64,000 bases of DNA from Anaeroglomus sp964630775. GTDB lineage: Bacteria; Planctomycetota; Phycisphaerae; Sedimentisphaerales; Anaerohalosphaeraceae. Below are positions 36,102 to 45,131 of this stretch, piece by piece (the first letter of the stretch is position 1; the number at the start of each line of letters is the position of its first letter). Location: the NCBI GenBank assembly GCA_964630775.1, contig CAZVYY010000024.1:1-64000 (forward strand), given 5' to 3'. A model generated the notes under the pieces. That model saw only the letters and a list, made by a program, of their open reading frames with translations, did no database searches and was not told where the DNA came from. Both the position numbers and the translations under genes were made by a program.

Positions 36102-37481
36102 ATGTTACTACGTCATACCACACCACACATTCAGGAACGGTCGGCACTGACCATCAACCCGGCCAAAACCTGCCAGCCTATCGGCGCGCTGTATGCGGCG
36201 CTGGGCATCCATCGCTGCCTGCCGCACAGCCACGGTTCGCAGGGCTGCTGCGCCTATCATCGCAGCACACTGACTCGGCACTATAAGGAACCGGTCATGG
36301 CCGCCACCAGCTCTTTCACCGAAGGCTCTTCCGTTTTCGGCGGCCAGAGCAACCTGTTGCAGGCCATTCATAATATCTTCTCGATTTATGAGCCGGACGT
36401 CATTGCAGTCCATACCACCTGCCTGTCGGAGACCATCGGCGATGATATCCCGCAGATTATTGCCGCCGCACGAGACAAGAAATTCATCCCGGAAGGCAAA
36501 TACGTCATACACGCCAATACGCCAAGCTACGTCGGCTCGCATGTGACAGGCTTTTCCAACATGGTCAAAGGGATGGTTTCATATTTTTCCGAGCCGGGAC
36601 CGCAGACCAAGACGATCAATATTATCCCCGGCTGGGTCGAACCGTCGGACATGCGTGAAATCAAACGCCTCTGTGCCATGATGGGGACAAAAACCATCCT
36701 GTTTCCGGACACATCCGATGTGCTGGATTGCCCGCAGACCGGCACACTCGAATTCTATCCCAAAGGCGGCGCTCCCATCGCGGATATCCAGCGTACCGGC
36801 CAGAGTCAGATGACCCTGGCACTGGGCCGCACCGCATCCCTGGCCGCAGCACGAGAGCTGGACACCAAATGCAAAGTGCCCTGTGAGGCTCTCGAACTGC
36901 CTATCGGACTTCGTTCCACAGACCGGTTTATCGACACACTTCGTCGTGTTTCCCGCGTCGATATCCCCGCCTCACTGGAAGACGAACGCGGCCGGCTGAT
37001 GGACATCATCACCGATATGCACCAGTACTTTTACGGCAAACGCGTGGCCTTATGGGGCGACCCGGATCAATTGGTCTCGCTGACGGAATTCCTGGTCGAT
37101 CTGGATATGCGGCCGGTCTATATCGTCACCGGCACCCCCGGCAAAAAATTCCTGTCCCGGATTGAAAAAGCCCTTCAGGGCAAAGTCCCGGAGGCCCAGG
37201 TCCGGGAAGGCGCCAACGCCGACATGTTCCTGATGCATCAATGGATCAAACAGGAAAAAGTGGATTTACTCATCGGCAATACCTACGGCAAATACATCAG
37301 CCGCGATGAGGATATCCCGCTGCTGCGTTTCGGCTTCCCGATTCTGGATCGCATCGGTCATTCGTATTTTCCGACCGTCGGTTATACCGGCGCCATGCGT
37401 ATCCTCGAAAAGATTCTCGGTCTGCTAATGGATCGTCAGGATCGAGACGCGCCGGAAGAAAGTTTTGAATTAGTGATGTAA
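36102..37481 (+). CDS. nifK: Nitrogenase molybdenum-iron protein beta chain
   Basis: A 459-residue NifK, the short form typical of anaerobes, lacking the N-terminal extension of Azotobacter NifK. P-cluster cysteines lie in TCQPIGAL (Cys24), GSQGCC (Cys49) and TTCLSETIGDD (Cys107). It pairs with NifD as an alpha2-beta2 tetramer. It begins 20 bp after nifD. It resembles NifN (next but one), as expected from their common origin, but its place after nifD and the opening MLLRHTTPHIQ identify it as NifK. Confidence 0.95.
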   Translation: MLLRHTTPHIQERSALTINPAKTCQPIGALYAALGIHRCLPHSHGSQGCCAYHRSTLTRHYKEPVMAATSSFTEGSSVFGGQSNLLQAIHNIFSIYEPDVIAVHTTCLSETIGDDIPQIIAAARDKKFIPEGKYVIHANTPSYVGSHVTGFSNMVKGMVSYFSEPGPQTKTINIIPGWVEPSDMREIKRLCAMMGTKTILFPDTSDVLDCPQTGTLEFYPKGGAPIADIQRTGQSQMTLALGRTASLAAARELDTKCKVPCEALELPIGLRSTDRFIDTLRRVSRVDIPASLEDERGRLMDIITDMHQYFYGKRVALWGDPDQLVSLTEFLVDLDMRPVYIVTGTPGKKFLSRIEKALQGKVPEAQVREGANADMFLMHQWIKQEKVDLLIGNTYGKYISRDEDIPLLRFGFPILDRIGHSYFPTVGYTGAMRILEKILGLLMDRQDRDAPEESFELVM

Positions 37482-37511
37482 GCCAATCCCGGATAAGAAT
37501 GGAACCATCCC

Positions 37512-38867
37512 ATGTCAGGCATTCTGGAAAAACGACAAAAACAGATACACCGCAAAGGCGGACAGCCGTTCGAGATGGCGTGCGAAAAACATAGCCTGGC
37601 CGGAGCGGTCAGCCAGAGGGCCTGCGTCTTCTGCGGCAGCCGGGTGGTCTTGTACCCCATCGCCGATGCCCTGCACCTGATTCATGGCCCGGTGGGCTGT
37701 GCCGCCTATACCTGGGATATCCGCGGAGCGTTATCCTCCGGCCCGCAACTGCATCGGATGAGTTTTACCACCGACCTGCGGGAACAGGATGTCATCCACG
37801 GCGGCGAAGATAAATTATATCGCTGCCTGACAGAATTGATTGCCCATTACCAGCCGCGGGCGGCGTTTGTCTATTCCACCTGTATCGTCGGCGTCATCGG
37901 CGATGATGTCGAAGCGGTCTGCAAACGCGTCGCACGCGAAACCGGCCTGACGGTGATCCCGGTCGCATCCGAAGGATTCAAAGGCACCAAAAAGGATGGC
38001 TATCGCGCCGCCTGCAACGCCCTGTCGCAATTAGTCGGCACCGGCGATACCTCACACATCAGCCCGATGAGCCTGAACATCCTCGGCGATTTCAACATCG
38101 CAGGCGAAACCTGGATGATTCGGGATTATTACAATCGTATGGGCGTCCAAGTCGTCTCCACCATTACCGGCGACGGCCGGGTGGATGATATCCGACGCGC
38201 TCACGGGGCCAGACTCAATGTCGTGCAATGCAGCGGCTCGATGGTCCATCTGGCCCGACACATGCAGGAAAAATACGGCATCCCGTATATCCACGTCTCG
38301 TATTTCGGCATTCAGGATATGAGCAGAGCCTTGTACGATGTGGCGGAATTCTTTGCCGACAATGAAGTACTGGAACGCACCCAATCACTGGTTCGCCAGG
38401 AAATCCAGAGGGTCATGCCGGAAATAAACCGCTATCGTCGGGATTTACAGGGCAAAAAAGCCGGCATCTACACCGGCGGCGCCTTCAAAGCCTTCTCACT
38501 GGTCGATTCGCTGCGTCTGTTGGGTATCCAGACTGCTTTTGTCGGCTCACAGACCGGCGGCCCGGAGGATTACCAGCGTCTTGAAGCCTTCTGTGATGAG
38601 GGTACGATTATTGTCGATGATGCCAACATCATGGAACTGGTTCGATTCGCTCAGGAAACCCGCATTGACCTGTTTATCGGCGGCGTCAAAGAACGTCCCA
38701 TTGCCTATAAACTGGGCATCGGATTCTGTGACCATAATCACGAACGCAAAATATCGCTGGCCGGATTTGAGGGCATGCTCAATTTTGCGCGGGAAGTCCA
38801 TGCTACCATCATGAGTCCGGTCTGGAAACTGGTTGGCAACCGTAATCCCCGGACAGGGAGAAATTGA
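37512..38867 (+). CDS. nifE: FeMo cofactor scaffold NifE
   Basis: A 451-residue NifE, alpha-like subunit of the NifEN scaffold on which the NifB product is matured to FeMo cofactor. The N-terminus carries the conserved ACEKHSLAGAVSQRACVFCG region; cysteines in GPVGCAAYTWDIRG and STCIVGVIGDD correspond to the P-cluster-like positions. Its stop is one base before the nifN ATG, so the two are probably coupled. Confidence 0.96.
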   Translation: MSGILEKRQKQIHRKGGQPFEMACEKHSLAGAVSQRACVFCGSRVVLYPIADALHLIHGPVGCAAYTWDIRGALSSGPQLHRMSFTTDLREQDVIHGGEDKLYRCLTELIAHYQPRAAFVYSTCIVGVIGDDVEAVCKRVARETGLTVIPVASEGFKGTKKDGYRAACNALSQLVGTGDTSHISPMSLNILGDFNIAGETWMIRDYYNRMGVQVVSTITGDGRVDDIRRAHGARLNVVQCSGSMVHLARHMQEKYGIPYIHVSYFGIQDMSRALYDVAEFFADNEVLERTQSLVRQEIQRVMPEINRYRRDLQGKKAGIYTGGAFKAFSLVDSLRLLGIQTAFVGSQTGGPEDYQRLEAFCDEGTIIVDDANIMELVRFAQETRIDLFIGGVKERPIAYKLGIGFCDHNHERKISLAGFEGMLNFAREVHATIMSPVWKLVGNRNPRTGRN

Positions 38868-38868
38868 C

Positions 38869-40224
38869 ATGGCCTCAAAATCTTCGACAATCGCCGTTTC
38901 CACACGCAATCCCTGCAGGATGTGTACACCGCTGGGTGCCACGATGGTCTTCAGCGGAATTGCCGATGCAGTCCCTTTCCTGCACGGCTCCCAGGGATGC
39001 AGCACCTATATCCGCCGCTATCTGATTGGCCATTTCCGCGAACCGGTGGATATCGCCTGTTCCAATTTCGGCGAATCCTCCGTGATTTTCGGCGGCTGGC
39101 AGAATCTGCATACCGGAATCCACGCCGTCATCGAACAATACCATCCCCGTCTGATCGGCATCGCCACGACCTGTCTGGCTGAAACCATCGGAGAGGATAT
39201 CCCGCAGATGATTCATCGGCTCGAACAGGAACTGCCGGAGGATGGCCCGATTCTGGTATCGGTTTCAACCCCCAGTTATCAGGACTCGCACAGCGACGGA
39301 TTCCACCGGGCAGTTAAAGCGGTCGTGGAAAAACTGGCCCAGCCCGGCCCGGCGGGCAGACATATCAACGTGTTCAGCGGAATGATTTGCCCCGAAGACA
39401 TCCGCCATCTCAAGGATATCTTTGTCGAGTTTGGATTGGAATCGACCCTGCTGCCCGATTACAGCGACGCCCTGGACGGCGGCATCTGGAGCCGATACGA
39501 AAAAAATATTGAATCCGGAACACCCATCGAGTCCATTCGCCGCTGCGGGCAGGCTCAGGCCACTATCGAGTTCAGCTCAACCGGTGATTTTTCCACTTCG
39601 GCGGGTGAATCCCTCCTCCGGCGGTTCGGAACACCCCTGTATATGCTGCCGCTGCCTGTCGGTGTCAGGCAGTGCGATACATTCTTCGAACGGCTCAGTG
39701 TCTTATCCGGCAGGGATATCCCGACCCGCTATACCGCCCAGCGCAGCCGGCTGATTGATTCATATATTGATGCACATAAATATGTCTTTGGCAAAAAAGC
39801 CGTGCTCTATGGCCCGGCCGACTGGGTTGCCGCCCTGGCCATTTTCCTCTGCGAAATCGGCATGGTGCCCGTCCTGTGTGCCGCCGGAGACCATAAAGGC
39901 ACCCTGCAGGAATACCTGCGGGAACATATTCCTGATACGATGGATTCCATCACCGTCGTCGAAGACACGGATTTCGCATCCATCGAACAGAGAGCCGCAG
40001 ACCTTAAACCCGACATCCTCATCGGCGACAGCAACGGTTATAAAATGTCCCGAAATCTCAATATCCCGCTGGTCCGGCTGGGCCTGCCGATACACGACCG
40101 CATCGGCGCCTCACGGATGACCGCCATCGGTTATCAGGGCACCCAGCAATTGTTCGACCGAATCGTAAATACAATACTGGAACATCAACAAGATAACTGT
40201 TCTATTGGTTATACCCACTTATAA
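38869..40224 (+). CDS. nifN: FeMo cofactor scaffold NifN
   Basis: A 451-residue NifN, beta-like partner of NifE. I take the ATG at 38869, which follows GGGAG by about 8 bases and sits one base after the nifE stop; an in-frame ATG at 38833 would overlap nifE needlessly. It keeps NPCRMCTPLGA, LHGSQGCSTY and ATTCLAETIGED, aligned with the beta-chain cysteine sites. Confidence 0.93.
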   Translation: MASKSSTIAVSTRNPCRMCTPLGATMVFSGIADAVPFLHGSQGCSTYIRRYLIGHFREPVDIACSNFGESSVIFGGWQNLHTGIHAVIEQYHPRLIGIATTCLAETIGEDIPQMIHRLEQELPEDGPILVSVSTPSYQDSHSDGFHRAVKAVVEKLAQPGPAGRHINVFSGMICPEDIRHLKDIFVEFGLESTLLPDYSDALDGGIWSRYEKNIESGTPIESIRRCGQAQATIEFSSTGDFSTSAGESLLRRFGTPLYMLPLPVGVRQCDTFFERLSVLSGRDIPTRYTAQRSRLIDSYIDAHKYVFGKKAVLYGPADWVAALAIFLCEIGMVPVLCAAGDHKGTLQEYLREHIPDTMDSITVVEDTDFASIEQRAADLKPDILIGDSNGYKMSRNLNIPLVRLGLPIHDRIGASRMTAIGYQGTQQLFDRIVNTILEHQQDNCSIGYTHL

Positions 40225-40259
40225 CACTGTAGAAAGGATTAAAAAGAAAACGAGGCTGT

Positions 40260-41534
40260 ATGATGACACTGGACAGAACCAAACACCCCTGTTTCAATGA
40301 AAATGCAAAATCGCAGTTCGGACGGATACACCTTCCCGTAGCCCCGAAGTGCAATATCCAGTGCAATTTCTGCGATCGCAAGTATGACTGCGTCAACGAG
40401 AATCGCCCCGGCGTCACCAGCACTGTCCTGACACCAATGCAGGCGATGACTTATCTCCATAAGATGATGGAACGGATGCCCAATTTGTCGGTCGTCGGAA
40501 TCGCCGGCCCCGGAGACCCCTTTGCCAATCCCCGGGAAACCATGGAAACGCTGCGTTGCGTCCGTGCGGACTTTCCCTCCATGCTGCTGTGTGTCGCCTC
40601 CAACGGTCTCAATGTGGCTCCCTATGTGGAGGAGATGGTCAAACTCAACGTCACCCATCTGACCATGACCATCAATGCCGTGGATCCGGACATCGGCCAG
40701 GCGATTTATTCCTGGGTTCGGGACGGCAAAAAAATCTATCGAGGCCGGGCCGCCGCCGAAGTCCTGCTGTCGCGGCAAATGGAGTCGCTGCGTCTGTGCC
40801 GGCAGAAAGGCCTGACCGCCAAAATCAATTCAATCCTGATTCCCGGCGTCAATGACCATCATATCGCCGATGTCGCTCGCATCGTGGCCGAACAGGGTGC
40901 GGACTTATTCAACTGCATCGGGATGTGCCATGTCCCCAATACGCCCTTTGCAGAAATCATTCCTCCCGGCAAAGAAGCTGTCGAAGCCGTGCGCCGCCAG
41001 GCCGAATGTTATCTGCCCCAGATGCGGCACTGTACCCGCTGCCGGGCTGATGCCGTCGGCTGCCTGGGGCAAAGCGTCTCCCATCAGGCCATGACACTGA
41101 TGCGGCAGATCGCTTCCGGTATTGAATCCGCCCCACACCGGCCCTATGCTGCGGTTGCCACCATGGAGGGAGTATTGATTAATCAACACCTTGGGCGGGC
41201 AACCAAAGTGCATATTTGGGGGTTTGAAAATAACCAGGTCCAACTCATTGAAACACGAACTACGCCTCCGGCCGGTGACGGCGACCTGCGATGGCAGCAG
41301 CTTGCTGAAATCCTCCATGACTGTCAGGCATTCTTCACCTGCCAGGCAGGTCCCGCGCCGGTCCGAGCCATGGAAACCCACGGGATTAAAGTCATTCAAA
41401 CCGAAGGCCTGATTGAACTGGTCCTGAAAGACTTTTTCGAAGGAAAACCCATTGTATCCGTACTCAAACCCAGCGCCTGTCAATCCGGATGCGCCAAAGC
41501 CAAATCCGCCGGCGGGTGCGGTTGTTCAGCCTAA
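40260..41534 (+). CDS. nifB: FeMo cofactor biosynthesis radical SAM protein NifB, with NifX-like domain
   Basis: A 424-residue protein that makes the carbide-containing NifB-co precursor. The radical SAM cluster motif is Cys31-x3-Cys35-x2-Cys38 (CNIQCNFC). Further conserved blocks are ENRPGVTS, GIAGPGDPFANP and TINAVDPDIG. The last 130 or so residues (from about 298, VATMEGVLINQHLGRA) form a NifX/NafY-like cofactor-binding domain, so no separate nifX is needed. Two adjacent ATGs are possible starts; GAGG is 4 bases from the first and 7 from the second. The end is cysteine-rich (SGCAKAKSAGGCGCSA). Confidence 0.96.
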   Translation: MMTLDRTKHPCFNENAKSQFGRIHLPVAPKCNIQCNFCDRKYDCVNENRPGVTSTVLTPMQAMTYLHKMMERMPNLSVVGIAGPGDPFANPRETMETLRCVRADFPSMLLCVASNGLNVAPYVEEMVKLNVTHLTMTINAVDPDIGQAIYSWVRDGKKIYRGRAAAEVLLSRQMESLRLCRQKGLTAKINSILIPGVNDHHIADVARIVAEQGADLFNCIGMCHVPNTPFAEIIPPGKEAVEAVRRQAECYLPQMRHCTRCRADAVGCLGQSVSHQAMTLMRQIASGIESAPHRPYAAVATMEGVLINQHLGRATKVHIWGFENNQVQLIETRTTPPAGDGDLRWQQLAEILHDCQAFFTCQAGPAPVRAMETHGIKVIQTEGLIELVLKDFFEGKPIVSVLKPSACQSGCAKAKSAGGCGCSA

Positions 41535-41544
41535 GGGTGGCTCG

Positions 41545-41686
41545 AATAATTGCTTTTGAGCGGCAAAGAGAAGATTTTTGCTCACTGGCAAGGAAGGCAA
41601 AATGAGCTTTATTTGGATAATAAAGCGGCTTTTGCCTGACGCCGACAGGGACAAAAAGACTCCTTTGTCCGCCAAAATGAATTATT
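41545..41686. repeat. 142-bp near-symmetrical palindrome between nifB and the ferredoxin gene
   Basis: The ends AATAATTGCTTTTGAGCGG and CCGCCAAAATGAATTATT are imperfect inverted copies. Pairing continues inward (CAAAGAGAAGATTTTTG against CAAAAAGACTCCTTTG) and closes in a perfect core, GCTTTATT-TGGAT-AATAAAGC, flanked by GGCAAAA/TTTTGCC. The centre is at 41616, exactly midway. It looks like a MITE-type element or a large RNA hairpin that could modulate expression of fdx and nifV. Confidence 0.8.
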
Positions 41687-41722
41687 AGAGGAACCTTAAA
41701 CCTTTAACTCAGGAGATTGATT

Positions 41723-42025
41723 ATGAAAAAACCAAAACATCATATTTTTATTTGTAACAGTTTTCGTCTTAGCGGTGAACCCCAGGGCGTCTGCAACAAA
41801 AAAGGCGCTCCCGGCTTCTTGCAGTATGTGGAAGAAGGGATTTTAGACCGCGGACTGGACGCTATGGTATCCAGCACCGGCTGCCTGAAGGTCTGCGACC
41901 GAGGCCCGGCCATGGTGGTCTATCCCCAGGGGTGGTGGTATGGAGAACTCACCGAAGAGCGTGTGGACGAAATTCTCGACGCCTTGCAGGAAGGCAAGGC
42001 CGTCGAGGAATACTTGTTATGCTGA
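41723..42025 (+). CDS. Thioredoxin-like [2Fe-2S] ferredoxin
   Basis: A 100-residue ferredoxin of the Clostridium pasteurianum [2Fe-2S] type. Cysteines at 11, 24, 54 and 58 fall at the family's ligand spacing (FICNSFRL, QGVC, STGCLKVC). The ending PAMVVYPQGWWYGELT matches the family. I start at the ATG at 41723, 7 bases after AGGAG, rather than a TTG six bases earlier. It sits between nifB and nifV and probably serves nitrogenase or cofactor assembly; the C. pasteurianum protein is known to interact with the MoFe protein. Confidence 0.92.
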   Translation: MKKPKHHIFICNSFRLSGEPQGVCNKKGAPGFLQYVEEGILDRGLDAMVSSTGCLKVCDRGPAMVVYPQGWWYGELTEERVDEILDALQEGKAVEEYLLC

Positions 42026-42033
42026 GTTAACCT

Positions 42034-43179
42034 ATGGAACCGTTCAATACATCCAATCATTTGATCGAAATCGTAGACAGCACCCTGCGTGACGGCGAAC
42101 AGGCCGCCGGCGTGGTATTCAGTATTGAGGATAAACTCGCTATTGCCCAGAAGCTGGCCGCAATCGGCGTGCATGAACTGGAAATCGGTGTTGCCGCCGC
42201 AGGCCCCCAGGAACAAACCGCTATGCGGGAAATCATCAAACTCGGGCTGTCATCCCGATTGACTGTCTGGTGCAGAGCCGTCGAGAAAGATTTACAGCAA
42301 GCCGCCGCCTGCGGTGCCCGGGCAGTCCATATTTCATTTCCGGTCTCCGATATCCTGCTTCAGGCTCAATACAAGGACGGATTCTGGGTCATGGAGCAAA
42401 TCCGCTCCCTGATTCCTGTCGCACGCGATCATTTTGAGTTTGTTTCCATCGGATTACAGGACGCCTCGCGGACTGAACTGACATTTCTATACCAGATTTG
42501 CCGCCTGCTCCACGACAGCGGCATCAACCGCATCCGCCTGGCCGACACCGTCGGCATCTGGGATCCGATGATAACTTTTGAAACGCTGCATCGCATCCGC
42601 CGGCAGTTCCCCGACCTGCCACTGGGATTTCACGCGCACAACGACCTTGGTATGGCCGTTGCCAACACGATTGCCGCGATTCGCGCCGGCGTCGGCGGTG
42701 TGGACGTAACCGTCAACGGCCTTGGGGAAAGGGCCGGCAATGCGGCCCTTGAAGAAGTGGTCATGGCCTGTCGAGTCGCGCTGCAAATCGATTGCGGTCT
42801 CGACACTCATTCACTGACCGATTTATCACATTGGATCGGGCTGCTCGCTGCAAGACCCGTCCCCGTCCAGAAACCCATCACCGGCAAAGGCGCATTCCTG
42901 CACGAATCGGGAATCCACGTCCATGCCATGCTGCACGACTGCCGCAGCTATGAGGCATTTATGCCCGAATCCATTGGACGGACCCGCGAAGACTTTGTCA
43001 TCGGCAAACATTCCGGAAGAGCGGCCCTGCGGGTGATGATGGAACGATGGGGAGTTCCCGTTCAGAATCACATGGAAAACCGGCTCATCCATCGGGTACA
43101 TCAAATTGCGACAGCGCAAAAACGCGCCCTGACGCAAGAAGATATCTGGAAGCTCTATCGTCAGTTGGAAGGACAATAA
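42034..43179 (+). CDS. nifV: Homocitrate synthase
   Basis: A 381-residue member of the DRE-TIM metallolyase family that condenses acetyl-CoA with 2-oxoglutarate to homocitrate, the organic ligand of FeMo cofactor. Conserved features are VDSTLRDGEQ near the start, the metal site HAHNDLGMA, NGLGERAGN, and HESGIHVHAM. It is 8 bp after the ferredoxin gene with a weak ribosome site, so translational coupling is likely. The related enzymes isopropylmalate synthase and lysine-pathway homocitrate synthase are less likely because of the nif context. Confidence 0.93.
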   Translation: MEPFNTSNHLIEIVDSTLRDGEQAAGVVFSIEDKLAIAQKLAAIGVHELEIGVAAAGPQEQTAMREIIKLGLSSRLTVWCRAVEKDLQQAAACGARAVHISFPVSDILLQAQYKDGFWVMEQIRSLIPVARDHFEFVSIGLQDASRTELTFLYQICRLLHDSGINRIRLADTVGIWDPMITFETLHRIRRQFPDLPLGFHAHNDLGMAVANTIAAIRAGVGGVDVTVNGLGERAGNAALEEVVMACRVALQIDCGLDTHSLTDLSHWIGLLAARPVPVQKPITGKGAFLHESGIHVHAMLHDCRSYEAFMPESIGRTREDFVIGKHSGRAALRVMMERWGVPVQNHMENRLIHRVHQIATAQKRALTQEDIWKLYRQLEGQ

Positions 43180-43275
43180 CATCCGGCCAGGGCAGGACTG
43201 AATCATCCATACCATCGCAGAAATCATCGGAATTGGGCCTCGTGTCAGTCATCCGCCGTCTCCCGGCATCAAACT

Positions 43276-44355
43276 TCATTCATCACGAACCCAAAACATG
43301 GCCGCAGAAGGCAGACTAATCGTCTTGCAGTCCTGATCGTTCCCAATCGCAAAGCACCTGGCCACTCGCCTCGGGGCTGTAAGTTCAATGTCGGAAGGTA
43401 CCTGGCTGGAATGAAAATGCATCGCCACCGCCGCCCCCATGTCGATAAGCCGTATCGTCCCATGCAGCACACAATCCCCCGCAAGGGGCGGATGCCCCAC
43501 ATCACAAAGCATAACATCTTCAGGACGAATACCAAGACATATTGCCGTGCCCGCCGGGGCCCGACCGCCAAGCCGAAAGCGATGCTTCAGCATCGGACAG
43601 TCCGCAATGATATGGCCCTCAGCCGCCTCGGCCACCATGGCGGGAAACAGGTTCTTGACCCCCAGAAAACGGGCCGCAGCAAGACTGCCCGGAGCCCGGT
43701 AGATCGTCGTTTTGTCACCACTTTGTACCTGGCGACCGCCTATCAACACCGTAATCTTCTCTGCAAGAAAATAGGCTTCGGTCAGATCGTGAGTGATAAG
43801 CAGCGAAGAAAGACCTCGCTCGTGCTGTAATGCTTTGACCAGCCACCATAATTCTCTGCGGAGAGTCTCATTCAGGGCGGTAAATGGCTCATCCAGCAAT
43901 ACAAGGCGGGGACCGGCTGCCAGGGCGCGTACCAGGGCTACACGCTGGCGCTCGCCCCCGGACAGGGTATCAATACGCCGGTTGAGAAGACTGCCGATGT
44001 CTGTCATTTCGATAAGCCTGTCCAGCAGAGGCTTAAATTCGACGGCTGCAAGCCTCCGGGCACGGGCACTATAGCACAGATTATCATATACCGACAAATG
44101 CGTAAATAAGCCCAGATGCTGCGGAACATAACCCAGGCAGCGGTGTTCCATCGGCCAGTGATGGATATCTTTACCCCCCAGGCAGATTCGCCCGGACATG
44201 ACGGGCAGCGACCCCAGTATCGCTCGCAGTAAAGTGCTTTTACCGGAACCGGAAGGTCCAATGATGGCATGACACTCACCCTCCCGAATCGACAGGTTAA
44301 TGTCTTCGAGATGGAAGCAGCCAATCCGTGTACAAAGAGACTCGATCTCAAACAT
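43276..44355 (-). CDS. modC: Molybdate/tungstate ABC transporter ATPase
   Basis: A 359-residue ABC ATPase: Walker A GPSGSGKST, signature LSGGERQR, Walker B LVLLDEP, and an H-loop histidine in LLITHD. The C-terminal 120 or so residues form a small beta region with EDVMLCDVG, in the place of the TOBE domain. It powers the permease encoded just upstream, whose gene it overlaps by 8 bases. The operon ends 97 bp from the convergent nifV stop. ModC, WtpC and TupC cannot be told apart with certainty. Confidence 0.88.
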   Translation of the reverse strand: MFEIESLCTRIGCFHLEDINLSIREGECHAIIGPSGSGKSTLLRAILGSLPVMSGRICLGGKDIHHWPMEHRCLGYVPQHLGLFTHLSVYDNLCYSARARRLAAVEFKPLLDRLIEMTDIGSLLNRRIDTLSGGERQRVALVRALAAGPRLVLLDEPFTALNETLRRELWWLVKALQHERGLSSLLITHDLTEAYFLAEKITVLIGGRQVQSGDKTTIYRAPGSLAAARFLGVKNLFPAMVAEAAEGHIIADCPMLKHRFRLGGRAPAGTAICLGIRPEDVMLCDVGHPPLAGDCVLHGTIRLIDMGAAVAMHFHSSQVPSDIELTAPRRVARCFAIGNDQDCKTISLPSAAMFWVRDE

Positions 44356-45127
44356 GCCTGCTCCTCCTCAACAGACAGCGTGCCGCATACAGCGAAGCAA
44401 GACCAATGCCCGCCAAAATGAATATCAGCGCCACTGTCCCCTCAATATCGGCACTGGACAATCGCATGAAGATGGCAATCGGCAGGGTTTCGGTGCGCAT
44501 TGCCATGCTGCCCGCCACCATCAGCGTCGCGCCAAACTCGCCAAGTGCCTTGGCCCACGTGAGAATAAACGCAGCGATTAGACCGTTTCGCGCCAGCGGC
44601 AGCGTGACCGTAAAAAAAACATAAGAAGGACTTCCCCCCAGGGTACGGGCTACGGTCTCCAGTTCAATAGGCACATCTTCGAAAGCCGTCTTGAGCATGC
44701 GCACTGCCAGGCCGAGAGTCGTGACGAACTGCGCCAGCACAATGCCCGCAAAGGTAAATACAAAGTATATCACGTTGTGTTGCAACCATGTCCCCAATGG
44801 ATTGTTGAAGAAAATAAGCAGAATCGCCCCCAGCGCCGCCGGGGAGATGATAATGGGAAATTCCAGCACCGTCTCAACCGCTTCTTTGCCCCAAAATTCG
44901 TATCGCGACAACCCGTAGGCAGCAGGGGTAGCCAGCAACAATGTCAGCGCTGTGGCCGTCGTGGCCGCCAGCAAAGACAAGTTCACAGAGAACTGCGTGC
45001 GGTCTGAAAACAGGGTTTCTCGCAGCGTTGCCGCGTCCAGAAACCACACCAGCGAAAGAATGAATCCGCCGTATATGGCCAGAACCGCCAGGCAGGCTCC
45101 TATACTGATGTGCTTAAGATGAATCAC
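44348..45127 (-). CDS. modB: Molybdate/tungstate ABC transporter permease
   Basis: A 259-residue inner-membrane permease with about six hydrophobic segments and the EAA loop (ETVARTLGGSPSYVFFTVTLP) that docks the ATPase. The start codon is GTG, 4 bases after the modA stop. It overlaps modC by 8 bases. Together with ModA and ModC it would import molybdate for FeMo cofactor. Confidence 0.9.
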   Translation of the reverse strand: MIHLKHISIGACLAVLAIYGGFILSLVWFLDAATLRETLFSDRTQFSVNLSLLAATTATALTLLLATPAAYGLSRYEFWGKEAVETVLEFPIIISPAALGAILLIFFNNPLGTWLQHNVIYFVFTFAGIVLAQFVTTLGLAVRMLKTAFEDVPIELETVARTLGGSPSYVFFTVTLPLARNGLIAAFILTWAKALGEFGATLMVAGSMAMRTETLPIAIFMRLSSADIEGTVALIFILAGIGLASLYAARCLLRRSRHV

Positions 45128-45131
45128 GAAA

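Noticed and set aside
34454..37481. Vanadium or iron-only nitrogenase
   Set aside because: NifD and NifK have Mo-type ligand contexts, and no delta subunit gene (vnfG/anfG) lies between them.
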